Source: Rostratula benghalensis
Taxonomy: Eukaryota; Chordata; Aves; Charadriiformes; Rostratulidae
DNA: 64,000 nt
NCBI GenBank assembly: GCA_013399305.1
Contig: VXAI01000198.1
Location: 196,413-260,412 of the forward strand
Direction of reading: 5' to 3'
Under the pieces are notes generated by a model. The model was given only the letters and a program-made list of their open reading frames with translations, was not told where the DNA came from and did no database searches. How positions within the stretch are numbered: the stretch's first letter is position 1; the number at the start of each line of letters is the position of its first letter. This document shows positions 48,501-62,300 of this stretch, piece by piece. The translations under genes were made by a program, and so were the position numbers.

Positions 48501-51500
48501 CCCAGCCAAGTGTGCTGGTGCCACGGCTGTTCAACCCCCGTCCCACTGCTGGGTTCTCCCCTCTGCCTAGGGCTCTGCTGATGGAGACCCACAGTCTGTG
48601 TTTGTCCCGGAGCCCCTTCGGTCTCGGGCACTGGGGTGTGTTTCCTGTTGATTCAAAGAGGGTCAGGACCCAGCAGTGTCCCCCCCTTTACTCTGGGTAC
48701 TAATAAGAACAAGCCCTTTCAGTATTTTTCCCCATTAACACCTCGAAATTGGAATTTGTTTCTGCCTCTCAAAGAGCTGACCTGCTGAATTCCTTTCTCC
48801 TTAGGCAGGAGGCGGTAAAGCCTGCAGGCCCACAGGAGGCATCAGGGGAGTTGCAGATTAATATAGCATTACACATTCCTTCTCCTGCCCTTGGAGTAAG
48901 CTGGCTCTAAAGCCAGGCAGTAGAACATGGTCAGCAGGGACAGAGTGAGCTGCAAGCAGGTGGAGGTTGTGCTCAGAGTGGAGCTGTTGATGGCAGGGGG
49001 TGGAATGGGAGGGTGGGCAATTTTGGGACACTGTGGCTCCACAGAACAGTAGTTTTCCTGGGGCGCAGAGCTGTGTGGGAGCTGTTTGAGCTCTTGATGT
49101 TTGTGTTCCTGACCTTGATGTGATGGGGTATCCCATAGGAGAGGAGCATTTTCCATCTCCTTGGCACAGGACAGTGTCCCCTGGCAGCCGTGTAGGTACC
49201 TCTGTGCTGTGATGGGGCATGGGAAGCAGGGATGGAGGATGCTCCTGGCACGTGGAGCTGCCCAGGTGCCCGCAACCACTCACCAGGCCATGGGGGTCCT
49301 GGCACGAAGTGGCAGTGGGCTGGAGGGGCTTTACCCTGGTAAGCAAGGCTGCTGCGGGCGCTGCCAAGGGCGGTGGGCAGTGCTCACCCTGCCTGGAGAC
49401 ACAGGGATTTGTCCTCTCCGTGGTGAGAGGCGCGTTGGCAGGACATGCCTGCAGCATGGCAGGCAGACGTGTGCTGTGTTGGTGGTGGGAGGGATGGCTG
49501 CTGGTGGGGGTCTCTGCCACCCTGGGTGTGCCAGAGCCTTCCCAGGGGCTGCTGTAGCACAGCTAAAACAAAGCCTGGGTTTTCACCAGGGAACAATGAG
49601 TCTTATTTTCTGTTTTTTTTTGTTTTTTCCCTTGGTTGCCTGCAAAGCTCAGGTGGTAGATTCAGCGGTGGCTGCCACATTGTTTGGCCTGTGTAGGCTT
49701 GGCCAGTCTTCTCCTGTGCACTTGGGATGCTGAGGCACATGGAAAGCTTTGCCCACTGGGATCTGCGGAGATGAGGGATGGCAGGTACTCCCTCCTGTCC
49801 CTGAGGGTGGTCCCCAGCACAGTAACTAACTTCTGGCACTGTGGCAGGGACAAACTGCTGGGCTGTCACCCTCCTGCCAGCATCCACTCTCCCTCATCAT
49901 AAGCTCATTAAATGCACAGCCTGGATGGAAATATTCCGAGTGCAGATTTTAAAAATGAAGCACTGGGGATGTCATCATGCCCCCAAAGATTCCTGTCAGT
50001 GTCACTCTAAGTTGATAAAAGTGGCAATTGTACGTTAGGGTTTCAGAAGAGGGAGTTGAGCCAGGTGATGGGGGGATCTCACGGGTACCAAGGGACCATG
50101 AGTGGGCTGTGAAGGCATCTGCTGGGTGCTGCAGAAGTCGCTGTGTGACTGGCACATCGGTGTGATGGGAGGACTCTGCATGTGTAATTAATAAAGACAT
50201 GGTGTGTGACCCCAGGAATTATTGTTTGGCAGAGGACAGGGGGGATGAGAGGGGAAGAACAAGCCACAGAAAACAAATGTCTCACCTGAAACCCTGTGAG
50301 GCATATGTGACTGAGGAGACTCGGATTTGTGGTGGGTGTGGGTCATGGCTGTGCCTCCATCGCCAGCCATTCTGGCTCTGCACCCCTCTTTCTGGGACAC
50401 CTCTCTGTATTTTCTGTTCCCAACGTTGCGGGTTTTGCCATCTGGGCTGAAGGCTGGAAGGGGCAAGAGGTCTGTCTGCAGATGTTCTGCTGCAGCATCC
50501 CCAAGAATAACTCCCTTGTGTGGGAAAGAGCCCTCCATCCTGCTGGACTGGGAACAGAAGTGGCATCTCCCAGTTCAATAAATTCATCTGCCAGTAGCAC
50601 AAATTGCGTCTGTGCTGCTGGGTGGTCTCTGCTCTGGCTGGAGACGGGAACCTGGAAACAGATTTTTATTCTCTGGGTGAAGTGAGCTTTCCTCCCAGGA
50701 TGGATCCTGATGAAAAGTTCTGGGCTGGTGTTTCCCGAGAGGAGGATGTCTGCTGGAGAGCAGAGCCGGCTCTCCTCCGCTGGAGCCATGAGCTGCCCCG
50801 CAGGGTGCAGCCAGGCTGAAAACAAAAAAGAGGTGTTTTTCTCTCAGAGTTGTGCTGGAGGGTCTTCTGGAGGGGGATGTCACACACACGAGAGGTGTGT
50901 GGGTCCCTCACCGAGTGGTGCTGCTTTGAGCAGGTTGAGATGGATGCAGGTGAGGGGCTTGCCATGCGATGCCCAGGCAGCCTGTGAGGTGGTCCCTGGC
51001 ACTGAGGGGGACCCTCTGCCGAGCTGGGCTGTGACCCCCTGCCTGGCTCTGGGGCAGCCCCTGGGCACCATCTTACTGCTGTGCTGGGTTTGGCCACCAC
51101 ATGCCCGCCTTGGCACGCTGCAGAGAGGGAGAATCAGCAGGCTGAGGGCCATGCCCTGTGGCAAGTGGCTGCCCTCAGCTGAGTGCCTGGCACTGGAAAC
51201 CCTTCTCCTTGCCAGCCTGTCCTGCCTGTGCTGGCCCCAGGGCCACCAGCAGTGCTGGCAGGAGGCCACTTGTGGCCAGTGCTGCCCTGTGAGCTGGTGG
51301 ATGGCTCCTGACCCCTGTCAGGGTGTCGTCCCTTGGGGCTGGGACCCCATGGCAGGGGGGCTGGCGCGTGACCCCCTTGAGAGCAGCCGGCTCTGCAGAG
51401 CTCCTTGAGTTGGCTCCTCACCACCTCTTCTCTGCTCTTGCCAGGAACGACCGTGTGTCCCCCTTGTGACAACGAGATGAAGTCGGAGGCCATTGTGGAG

Positions 51501-54500
51501 CACCTGTGTGCCAGCGAGTTTGGTAAGGAGGGGTGCTGTGGGCAGGAGGGGCTCTCCGGGGGTCTCCTGGGCTGCTGTGTTCCCCTGCACGCCCTGAGAG
51601 CCGTGTGGCCTTCCCCGAGGCCGGGCCTCTAGATGTCAGTGTCGGTGCGCGGAGGGGATGTGTCCGGCTCCTGGCGCGAGCGTGAGCAGGGCCTGGGGCA
51701 GTGGGGTCCTGGTGGCCATGCCTGTGCTCCCCCATCACCTCAGCCATGGTGTCTCTCCTGCCTTGCCTGGCGAAATGCTGTGGGATGGGATGCAAGCATG
51801 GGAGTCACTGAAGCAGCCATGCTCCAGGGCCTTGCTGCTGCCACCAGCCCCAGCTGGCAGAAGAACCAGATGGTGTCAGCCCAGGGAGGGGCAGCAGTGA
51901 CTGTGCCCGTTGTATGGTGATCCCAGGGGGATTTGCAGTATAACCCTGGTGCTCCCATGCTCTTGTCTTGCATGGGTTCCTTCACGGGGTGCGCTCCTCC
52001 AGGGAAAGATGGCTCCAGTTGGGTTCCCCATGGGGACAGAGCTCCTGCCTGAAGCCTGCTCCAGCACGGGCTCTCCACAGGGTCACAGCCTCTTTTGGGC
52101 ATCCCCCTGCTCTGGTGTGGGGTCCTCCATGGGCCACAGAAGGATCTCTGCCTCACCATGGACCTCCGTGAGCCTCAGGGGGATCTCTGCTCCACCCTGG
52201 ACTTCCATGGGCTGCAGAGGAGTCTGCTCCATGCCTGGAGCACCTCCTGACCGCCCTTCTCACTGACCCTGTGGTCTGCAGGGCTGTTCCTCTCACAAAC
52301 TCTCACTTCTCTCTCCAGCTGTATTTGCAATTGTGGGAATGATGTGTAGGATTGACCCTTATTCTGGTTGCAATTGTGCAGGAGCAAAGCATCATCTTCC
52401 TTCTCCCAGACTGCTTTGTACTGCTGGGTTTCTTTTTAGCAAAGTTATGCTGCTCTTGTCAAGTCCAGGTGTAAAAACCCAAAGCCAGCCCTTGTCTAGT
52501 TGGGGCTGAGCAGTGAGCTTAAATAATGCAGAGCCACTTGAAAGCAGTGTCCTAAATATATTATGACTGAGTGAGTGAGTCAGACAATCATAGGTAAACA
52601 GAACTTCATTTAGAAAAAGAGTATCACAGGGAAAAATATTAGCTTTCTCAGATCAAACCCAGAATTAACTGGTTTTGACATCCTTGTTGGTATATGTAAC
52701 TTTCCCGGAAGGTTATTAAAGACATATTGAACAAGGTGTGCATTCCATGGGGATTAGCACTTGAATGTGCCCTGTGCCAGAGTGTGCTATGCAAACCCAA
52801 ACCTGCTCTGCATGCCGGCATATTGCCCTTTCTGCTGGAAATGAATTCTCCACTCTCCTGCAGATTTGGAATGCCAAAAGTCCTAAGTTCAGCACAGACT
52901 TTTTCTAACAGGGAATAGCATCAACAGGAACACCCCTGTAATAGTTTCCCAGGAATGTATGTGCTTCCAGCTGGGTCATGTAAGGAAGGCATCGATCCTG
53001 TACGGAGCCTGTCTGGGAGCGGGATGTGCTGTTGGGCTGAGCACTTGGTGGTGGGTGAGACAGAGAACTCTGAGCTCTGCCTCTGGCAGGCGCGAGGCGA
53101 GTCATGGGACCTGCCTCTGCCCCACTGCATCCATGGGGAGAGGCTGCAGGGCCCTTCCCAGCCCCTGGAGAGGGAGCGAGTGGCCCTGGGACCAGCACCC
53201 CTGGTTGGGGCAGGGTCTGTGTGCCTGGGTCTGCGGTGACAGGCATTGCCCCGGTCTGGGGGCTCTGGGCGTGGGGATCTGTAGCCTGGAGGGACACTGG
53301 CCAGGTGGCAGTGGTGGCTCTGTTGCCAGTGGGTCACTGCAATCCCTGCCACCTCCCTGGAGGCATGCAAGGAGCAAGCCGAGGTGGTGTTCTGCAGGGG
53401 GTCAAGCACTGGGAAGGGAAACACGAGTTTAACTGCATGGTTGTCACCAGTCCCTGACACTAAATATCCTCCCCATGCTCTGGGACAGTTACACAACAGG
53501 GAGCAGAGGCCAAGCCAGAAGCGTTCATGGCCTCAGTGGAGTGGCTTGAGACATTGACTTGCCCACAGAGTAAGCTGGTTATTGGGAAATTTTGTGGTGA
53601 CAGCATCCAGAGGATGGAAATATTTCTTGGCAGGCGACTCCTGGGGCAGGGCTGTGGTGAGTGGGCAGAGAGCATCACCCTGCACTCAAGAGCAGGGAAG
53701 AGATGGCATACAGGTCCTACCTGTGCCCTTTGAGAGAGCGTGGAGCAGAGCTCCTGGGGATGTCCCAGGAGATGGAGAGCAGCCAGCGGAGGAGGCGTCG
53801 GCTGCAGGAAGTTTTCTCAAAGCAGAGTGCGTGGTCCTTGGACCTTTGTTTAGTCTTGGGGGTTACTGACATGGGGTGATTTCTCAAGGAGAGCTGTTTA
53901 TCTGGCACTAAAATAAACTTCTGGCCCTTCAGACTGAGGTGTCTCATGCACATCCACCAAGGTAAACACTGGCAGCTGAGAGGTTACAGACCCTCATCAG
54001 AGCCGGACTCCTATGGTAAATGTTTAAAGGAACGTGTGCTGTGAGGGGCGGCTGTCGGGTCCCACACCGATTCAGTGACATTCCTGTGGGTTGGGCTCTG
54101 TAACCCCAGGGGCTGGTTACACACAAGATGTGAGGAGCACTGTGCCCATCCTCTGTGGCTGGGATGGGGCTGTGGGAGCGTGGGGCAGGGGGTGTCAGTG
54201 GGGCAGGGACACTCACCCAGGGCACGGAGCAGAGTGGGGGCCAGGCCAGGTATGTGTGAGCTGATGCAGTTTGTGTTTTGGTGCATCTCAGGTGTGTGAG
54301 GGGATGAATGGGTGGATGGATGGATAAATAAAGTGTGAGATTGCCCTTGGGTGCCCCTGCAGCTGCCTTCCCCAGTCCCCCTGGGCCACAGCCAGGGTTT
54401 GCTCCTTACTCCTCATGCTGGTGGGGCTCGCCCTGGAGTTCATTCCTCTCTCTGTTTCTCTTGGTGATTTTATTTATTGTTTCTGCCCTTTCTCTGGGGT

Positions 54501-57500
54501 CTGAGGGGATCCTGCTGAAGGGGCTCTCTGCGCTGGAGACTGCAGTACAATCAATACATGCTGTTTATTTTTTCTCGTGACTGACAGCTCCTTGCCTGCA
54601 GCCTTCTCCTGTTACAGCCCTAATGTGTCTTCTGGCAGGTTTCCTCCTCCTGAGTGATTTCTAAAGGAAGAAGCAATGAGGCTGAAGGAACAGCAGAGCT
54701 TTCCCTTCTCTCACGTTCCCTTCCCTGCCCCTGAGGTGCTGGTGTGGGGCCCCTGCCTGTGCAGGCAGGAGAGCTGCAGAGACAGCATCGCAATCCCAAG
54801 CTCCTGTGTGCTCAAAAATAGGGTTTTAGGTGCCTGCAGGGCACAGCCACAGTGGTGGCACAGTGAACTGGGGCTCCCCTGGTGCAGTGCAGTCCTCGGG
54901 GACACGGAGAGCATGCTCAAGCCTAGTGCTGGTGTTGGAGGGTGCTTTGCTCCCAGTTTGCCTGGGAGATTAGTTTTCCTCTTTCCTCTTGTTGGGAGTG
55001 GGACTGGAAAGCTGGAGCCGTAGAGACATGGATAAGAATTGTTTCAGTTGTGCTTTGTCAGGTTGGACCCCAACCAGCTCCGTGGAGCCTTTGCTGCTCT
55101 TGGAGCTGCTGCTGCCAAGAGTCATTTCACTCTGAGCGAGTGCTTTCATACACTCTGTTTCACATTAGTAGAAATAAAGACAGACATTTTTATATCTCCA
55201 ATGCTCCTTACTCTCTCTGCATTTGAGATAGCAGAGGTATGCTGCCATCTGATAGGAGCTGTTTGTCATCAGGGCCGAATTCCTGGCTTAGTGTAAGGGG
55301 TGCCTCCCCCCATGCCAGGGTCTGACCCACTGCTGGTGGGCGTTGTGGCTGGGGATGGTGCAGCTGAGCGTCCAGAGCCACCACAGTCCCTCCTGCCTGC
55401 CTGACCTGGGCATGCCAGCGTTGGAGCAGCCCCGAGGGAAGGTCAAGGTGGCTTGGGGATGAGGAGAGGAGGATCTGGGAGGGAACAAAGCTGTCCGTCT
55501 GGCCTTCTCTCCATACCCGGATGGTCGCTGGTGGTGTGGTCCTGCTGGATGGTGCCCTGAGAGAAGGCAGGGCTGATTGATGCTGCAGTGTTGTGGTGGG
55601 AGCCAGGACGCTGGGGGGAAGTGTTTTGTATCTGATTCTGGTGCTGGCAGCACCCTGTGGCAGTGTGCAAGGACTGGTGACAGGGTCAGTACCCGTGCTG
55701 GGCTTCTGGCACCGGATCTCCTGGCTGACAAAGTGCTGGCGAGTGGCTCGTGCCTGGGCAGCCATCAGCTTCTTGACAGTGGGGCTGAGCAAGGGCACGT
55801 GTTAGCACCCAGGAGGATTTCTGCTGCTGTAAACACAACATGGCTGAGAGCTGCCGAGTCCCAAATTAAATCCTGAAATCTGCCTTTGTTGTGTTTTGGT
55901 TTTTCCCTCCTAGCCTGACTAATGCTTTCACTTCTGTGTTTTCTGGGAAGAGCCTTTGAAGCGGGTGGCTGGATGCTGATTTATCTATGGGTCTCCAACC
56001 AGGACCGGCCTGCGAGCAAATGCACTGGCTGTGCTGGCAGGGAGGGTGTTTTGGGACCAGGTATGGCACAAAAGTGGAATCACTCCCTGTGCCAGGCAGG
56101 AGTCCCCTCTGCCCCTCGGCCCAGGGCACTGCTGGAGGGGAGAGGGTCCTGCTCGGCCGGTCCCTGTCCCTGTGGCCATGGATGTCCTAGGGGGTGCGCA
56201 GAATCCCTGGGGATGCTGCTCCCCTAGCACTGTACTGTGCTGGGTACAGCACCGTGTCTCAGTGTGCTGGTGATGTCTCAAGCAGAGTGGAGACAATGCC
56301 TGGGCTTTCCTGGTGTTTTATGTGTGGTCCTGGCTGTAGGTGGCCACCAACTGGCCAGTAGCGTATCCAGGGTGGCAGAGAACGGGCTCTTCTGCCATCA
56401 CCTCTCCTGGTGTGGCCAGGACTTGGCCCTGGTCCCCTTGGTGCTCCTATCAACAGGGAAGTTTGTGGTCTCTCAGCACCTCCCGAGGCTCCATCTGCCT
56501 GTGGATGCTCGCAGGGAAGGGAGTGAGAGCCTCTCCCCTGTGAGTGCCTCAGCCAGCATCCTTGAGGGCAGGGCAGACACTTTGATTAATAGGAGCTTGG
56601 GTTAAAGAGGAAAATGTTGACTGCAGGTGAGGAGAGGTGACTGTAATTTAGTGGGGGGTTGGCAAGAAGGAACTGGAAGGGGCTGGAACCTGCGTGTTAC
56701 CTGAGAGCACAGGGGAAGGTGTGCTTCCCCCATGGTGACACTGAGCCATGGCAGTGTGTGGGGTGGTGTGGGTCAATGCCCTGGTGCTGCTGGGGCTGTC
56801 CGGGGCTGGGGAGGCTGCTGTGAAAACCCCCCAGGTCTCTTCCCAGGGTCAGTTTTCCCCTGACAGCAATAGCTCGAGATTAAGTCTGCACTGTCCTGGG
56901 GTCTCTTCTACCGCTGGGCACTGAGACAGATTTGGTGTGGCACAGGGTGGGGGGTGGAAAAGTCAGGGCTCCCAGGGAGGAGGCTGTTTGCTTTGGCAGC
57001 CCTGTTGGATTCCGGGGCCAAGACTCGACCTGTCCTCAAGCTGTTCCCTGTGGTGGGGATGGGGGGGTTCCCAGGGTAGGGGGGGTGCCAGGATCCACAG
57101 TGAGTTGCTTGATGCCCCCCCCAGAGAAACGAGTCCTTCCTGCTGGGGAGTCTTGCTTGGAAAATGGGTCTGAGTTTAAGGGCAGCAGGGGGCATGGGGG
57201 ACCATGTCACTGGCAGACAGGTGAAAACTCAGCAGTGACTATAATTATTTTTTCTGCTTTTTTCCCTTTGTTCGTGTGATTTCTCCTTCCGCAGCAAGGC
57301 AGTAGGCACCCAGTCCTTCAGGCTGCTCTGCCGGGATGGGAGCTGCTCCTGCAGTACAGGGTTACCAGGCCCTCTTTGTCTGGGACTTGGAGCAGAACAG
57401 CAGCTCTGCTGGCTGCCAGATCGTTTTCTTCTAGCAACAAGGATCTAAACTTGCAGCGATCACAGCAAAGCAATTTGCAAACGAGCCATTTTGGAAAAGT

Positions 57501-59379
57501 CTCTTATTACTGGTGTTATGCCATTCCTCCTGCACTGGCAACCACTGTGCTTAGTGCAAGAGGTCAGATTTAGAACGGATACAGAAAGTGAGGTTCATAT
57601 TGAGGGATGCTGCTGCTGCTGCCCGATTAACGCCATGAAGCTTTCAGCTGCCTGAAAACTACTTGTTCCATGTTCCAGATTTGTTGCAAACTGATCTGGT
57701 TCAGTGTCTTTAGCTCCTTAAAGCTCATGTCTCTTTAGCTTCTTAAACATCTTGAATTTGGAAAACAGATGGAATGAAAATTTCACTTAGGTTTCCAGTC
57801 CTGGATTACTTTCTTGTACAGTAACAGTGTAACACGACTGAGCTCTTGGCAAACACAGCAGGCGTTTCTGGCACAGGGGCAGACAAATGCTGATACTTCC
57901 TCTGCCAGTGCAGGGGCTGGGAGCACAAGGGTGACACCGAGACTCTGCTGCCGTCACAGGTTGTCATCGGGCGGGCTGTTCTGCTGCCATGCCTGTCTGG
58001 AATGGTGAGCGGAGCTGCCCTCCAGAAAGCAACGTGTGCTCCTTGCTACAAGTTTCAGCAGGGCAAGACTTCAAGGAACGATGCTGTGGGGACCCATCTC
58101 CCTGCCAGAGCCAGAGACTTCTGCATGCCGTCTGCTGCTGGAAAATGGGAAGGGACAGCAGACAATTAATCACCTATCCCAGCACTATTTATCTGCAGCT
58201 CTGAAGTAAACTCCCAAATGATAGAAATATGTTAGTAATTTTTGGCCATATGTGCTTTTCCCCAAAAATGAGGCAGAGCCAAATGGCACAGAAGTGATAC
58301 TTTAATGTACAACACATTTTCATCATTTTTCCCATGTATACTAAATTCCTCTTCATGGTCGTGGCAAAGGAAAGTTAACTTTTTTTTTTTTTAATTTGGG
58401 TTCTGATTAACTCAGGGAAAATGCTGAACCCAAAGAGGAAAATATTTTTCCATGGAAGTTGGATGGGATTAACTCTGCTTCTCCTGGGAAGGTGCAGGCA
58501 TGTGGCAGCTCCCTGCGGGTCCCCTCCATGCGGCTGCTTGCTGGGGGCTTCCAGCTCTGTGCTTGGTGCTGGGAAACTTGTACACAAGCAGCTGGGACTG
58601 GGAGTGACCACAAGCAAATGCTTGGGAATCCAAGCTGACGTTTCAAATGGCCCTTTCCAGAGCAGGGAAATCACCTTGTTTGCCCAGCTAATGTTTTGCT
58701 AGCCAAGAGTGTGTCGCTGGCCAGACCAGTCTCCCTCAGATGAGAAGCAGCCAGTGCTTTGCTGAGGGAAGGGAAACAGAGATGTCAGTGTTTCACCCCA
58801 GTGCTCTCCCGGGCGTGGGGATGGCTCCTTTTCAGGTGTGAGGGGTTTGGTGTCGCGGTCAGTGGGTGACGGCACTGAGAGGGAGTGGGGAGCAGGGCTG
58901 GTGGCTGGGAGTCCACAGCTGGGCAGGGGCTGCTGAGTCCTGGGGCGGTGGTGATGGTGCCCCTTTGCCCCCAGCCTTGTTCAGCAAAGGCTTTGTGCCA
59001 GAGAAGACTGCTCAGGAGTCGGTTTGTTTTTCCCCTCTCCCTGGCTTGTCTTTCAGCTCTTAAGATGACCATAAAGGAAGTGAAGAAGGAGAATGGGGAC
59101 AAGATGATAATCCCGCGGAAGAGGAAGGCACTGAAGCTGGGGCCCATCCGGAAGAAGAACCTGAAGAAGCTGGTGCTGTTCCTGAAGAACGGGGCTGACT
59201 GCCCCTGCCATCAGCTGGACAACCTTGGCCACTACTTCCTCATCATGGGCCGCCAGGTGAAGACCCAGTACCTGCTGACAGCCATCTACAAGTGGGACAA
59301 GAAGAACAAAGAGTTCAAGAAGTTCATGAAGAAGATGAAGTCTCCTGACTGCCCGACGTTTCCGTCCGTCTTCAAGTGA
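45367..59379 (+). CDS. SFRP1: Secreted frizzled-related protein 1 (Wnt modulator)
   Basis: Secreted protein that binds Wnts through a frizzled-type cysteine-rich domain and damps Wnt signalling. Exons 45367-45901, 51445-51522 and 59057-59379; donors GTAAGG at 45902 and 51523, acceptors CCAG and TTTCAG; both introns phase 1. The product is 311 aa (human 314). Strong start context (G at -3 and +4). A hydrophobic signal peptide covers about 1-28. The FZ domain has all ten cysteines, at 55, 65, 102, 111, 118, 126, 130, 137, 154 and 163. NAT at 170-172 is an N-glycosylation site. The netrin-like domain follows from TTVCPPCDNEMKSEAIVEHL, is lysine-rich, and ends CPTFPSVFK. Alone on the plus strand beyond GOLGA7, matching human relative orientation. 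Confidence 0.97.
45902..51444 (+). other. SFRP1: SFRP1 intron 1
   Basis: About 5.5 kb, GC-rich, with many overlapping open frames on both strands that lack resemblance to any family. No repeat or RNA gene recognised. Confidence 0.8.
51523..59056 (+). other. SFRP1: SFRP1 intron 2
   Basis: About 7.5 kb. Mostly GC-rich with a few AT-rich islands (52540-52740 and 57550-57860). A T-run lies near 58380. No coding exon or mobile element recognised. Confidence 0.8.
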
Positions 59380-62300
59380 CGCGGTGGGCGGTGGGAGAGC
59401 CGCTGCCTGGACCTTGCGCAGCCCAGCACGGCAGCTTGGCCTCACTCCTTGGCCCCAGGGATGCCGGAGCCGCCATGCTCCTCCTCGTGCTCCTTGGAGC
59501 TCCCCTCACCGACCCCAGCCCTCCCACCTCCCTGCTGCCGGCATTTTTCTGCTCGCCTGGGTGTGCAAGAGTGACTGAGGTCACATGCAATTTACATCTG
59601 CAATATTCAAAGACCTATTGCTGTACAGATTGTACACCATTTAAATAGCATCTATCAGGTAAAGAGGGCAAGCGGAGGGGTGTGAAGTGATGTCAAGAGA
59701 TCACACGGTTGCAGAAAGGACCCTTGTGAGCATGTTACTCCCATCTTCATGGCTGCAGGATTACCCTAAACTAATTCCTGTTTGAGCCAGAGCTGGCCAG
59801 TTAGAAAACCATCCCATCCTCACAATAAAAGTTAATAAATGAGTAGTGGAGAACCCTCCTCTGATGAATCCTAATAGCTAATTGTCCTCACTGTAAAAAA
59901 ATCCCACTGTAGCCTATACCTGCTTAGTTTAAGCCTTAATCCTGGGGTCCTTGTGGTACCTTGATTAGCTGGATTAGGGAGCACCCCCCTTACCAGCATC
60001 TCCTGTAATGTGTCACTGGGATGCCTGCTTGGCCCCTATGAGCTGAGCTGGTCGAGCTCCCTGAGTGGGGGCCATGCTGCTGCTCCTCCTCCAGCCTCTG
60101 GCCTCGGTGGCCCCCAGGCTTGCACACTCCCCGACCACTGTGGCATCCCGCAGAGCATCCCCAGCTGCCACCTTCCATTTCCGTTCCCATGGGGCCAGTG
60201 CTGCTTCTGCCTAGATGCCTGGGTCAGTTTTAGCCACAAGGAAATACATCCCGCTCTCCAGCCAACCCGGCAGCCTGGGGCTCCCCACTGGGGACAGCTT
60301 GCCACCAGCTCCTCCAGCGTGTGACACTCCCCAACTTCACTGTGATATTTTTGTAGTTTCCTCAGGCTGCTGGCAAAATACCAGACTGGAGAAGGTTGAG
60401 AACTGGTCCCGATGGAGTGCCATGGGAAGTGCATCGTCTCCGTCTTTCTCTCCTTTCAGTTGCTGTGGGACCTATCAGTTTCTAGGTTTTTCTCTGTTTG
60501 ATGTGTGACAGCTTGGCTCTGTATCGTTCTGGGTTGATTTCTTTTCCTTAATCAAAATGTCCTGTTAGTGAGAGGTCAAATAGTTTATGAAAGACAAAGA
60601 ATATTGCATCCAAATGATTACATTTATTGACCAAGCTGAAATGCATTATTCCATTAATTGGCTGAGTTCTCTTTTCCATAGACCTGTATTGCTCCATGGT
60701 AATTATACTCTCCTGCTTCCATTCAGCATTCTCATCAGTCATGATTACTCTGAGAAAATTAATATCTTGCAATCTGAGATAATCCTGTTGTATTGCAGTT
60801 AAGTGAAATAATGAATCCTCATTTTTGAGGTTTAAACCAACCCCACTCAAAGCTGGTAAATTAATTATTCTTTAGCTCAGGATTGCTGTTTATTCCCTAC
60901 ACGGGGAGAGAGCCATGGACTCGGTTGTAGAAGAATTGTGTGAAGAAGCCAAGCGCACTGAGGAGTGATGTGTCACAATGAACAGAGAGAGGGGTTTAGG
61001 ATGTGAACTCTGTAGAATGTCCCACTAGGATGTCTTAGACCACCATTTGTAGTAGTGTTGTTTCTTTGATGCAAAATTAATCATTGTAGATCATGTGCTT
61101 TATTAGTGAATTAAAGAAATAAATAAACCATGGGCTTTAACATCCCAGATGGATGAGTTGAAGCTGGGGAAGGCTGACAGACCCAGCCCTGTCAGGAGCA
61201 GGTTGTGGTGCAGCTGGTCCCTGTGGGGCAGAGGGGCTGGTGACCGTGGAGCAGCCACAGTGATGGCACCCAGCAGGGCCCTGTGGGGACTGTGACCAGA
61301 CCCCCCCTGGATCCCCACCATTGCCAGGGGCAGCATGGGAGGAATTGCTTCAGTGTCACAGAGAGATGCTCAAACATTTAATTGGGCTGGGTTTCCATGC
61401 CTGGGCTGCTGGTGAGTGTCCTTTTGGACACCTCTGGAAACCTGCTGGGTAACAGGCTCTTGATTTACTGTTTGAAAAATGAAAAATATTTCAGCAGAAA
61501 GCATCAAATCAAAGAGCAAACCAGTTCGCATGTGCTTAGAGCCACTTGCACCCCTTGACAGCCTTTGCTGCTCAGAAAGCCTGATTTTTCCACTGGGTGG
61601 GTCTGGAGCCTGAGAGCCCGGATCCGGGGTGAGGCAGGGGCTGTTTTCCCTTTGCTGTGGCACAGGCCATGGAACCATGTCCCGAGTTTGTTAACGCTCC
61701 TTGTGCTTTTTTTGTGCACAAGTAGCTCAGTTCTGTGACATCCTGTGGGGGCCCTGCGGTCCTTCAGATGGTGTCCTGGGGCTGAAGAACCCCTGTGCCT
61801 TGGAGCTACCCCTGGGGAGAACAAATTATCACTGCAACTGCCTCCTTAAAGCATAATGTAGTTGTATGGGACTAGTTGCTCCGTCAGTCTTCCAACACCC
61901 CTCTGACCCTGTATGCTTGTCCTTGAAAAACCCATCGGAGCAGATTGGCACGCTATTTCAGACATGGCATTTGGGACATTTCCATGTGTCTGGAAAGTAA
62001 TTTTACCCTTCTTTCACCAAACTGCTCTGTGATTGGTGCTGTGTTGATCCTGCGGGGAGCTCGGCTGGTTGCCACTCTGCTTCCCTCCTGCTCTCTAGGT
62101 ATGTGGAGGCTTTTGATAAAAATATCAGCACCAAAAGAGTTGCCTTGGATGTAACATCATGTTGTAAGCAGTTAAGGTATCTTTACATTTTGTTTTAATG
62201 TTATTTTACATAGTCAATTTAGAAAAGTGTGGCAGATGAGAGGGGATTGTGATTCTCTTTGGAAATTTAGAGAAATAGAAAATGTGAAAACCAGTGCAAA

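Noticed and set aside
48858..49733. Frames of 190-220 codons on both strands in SFRP1 intron 1
   Set aside because: Mutually overlapping and featureless; no splice signals.
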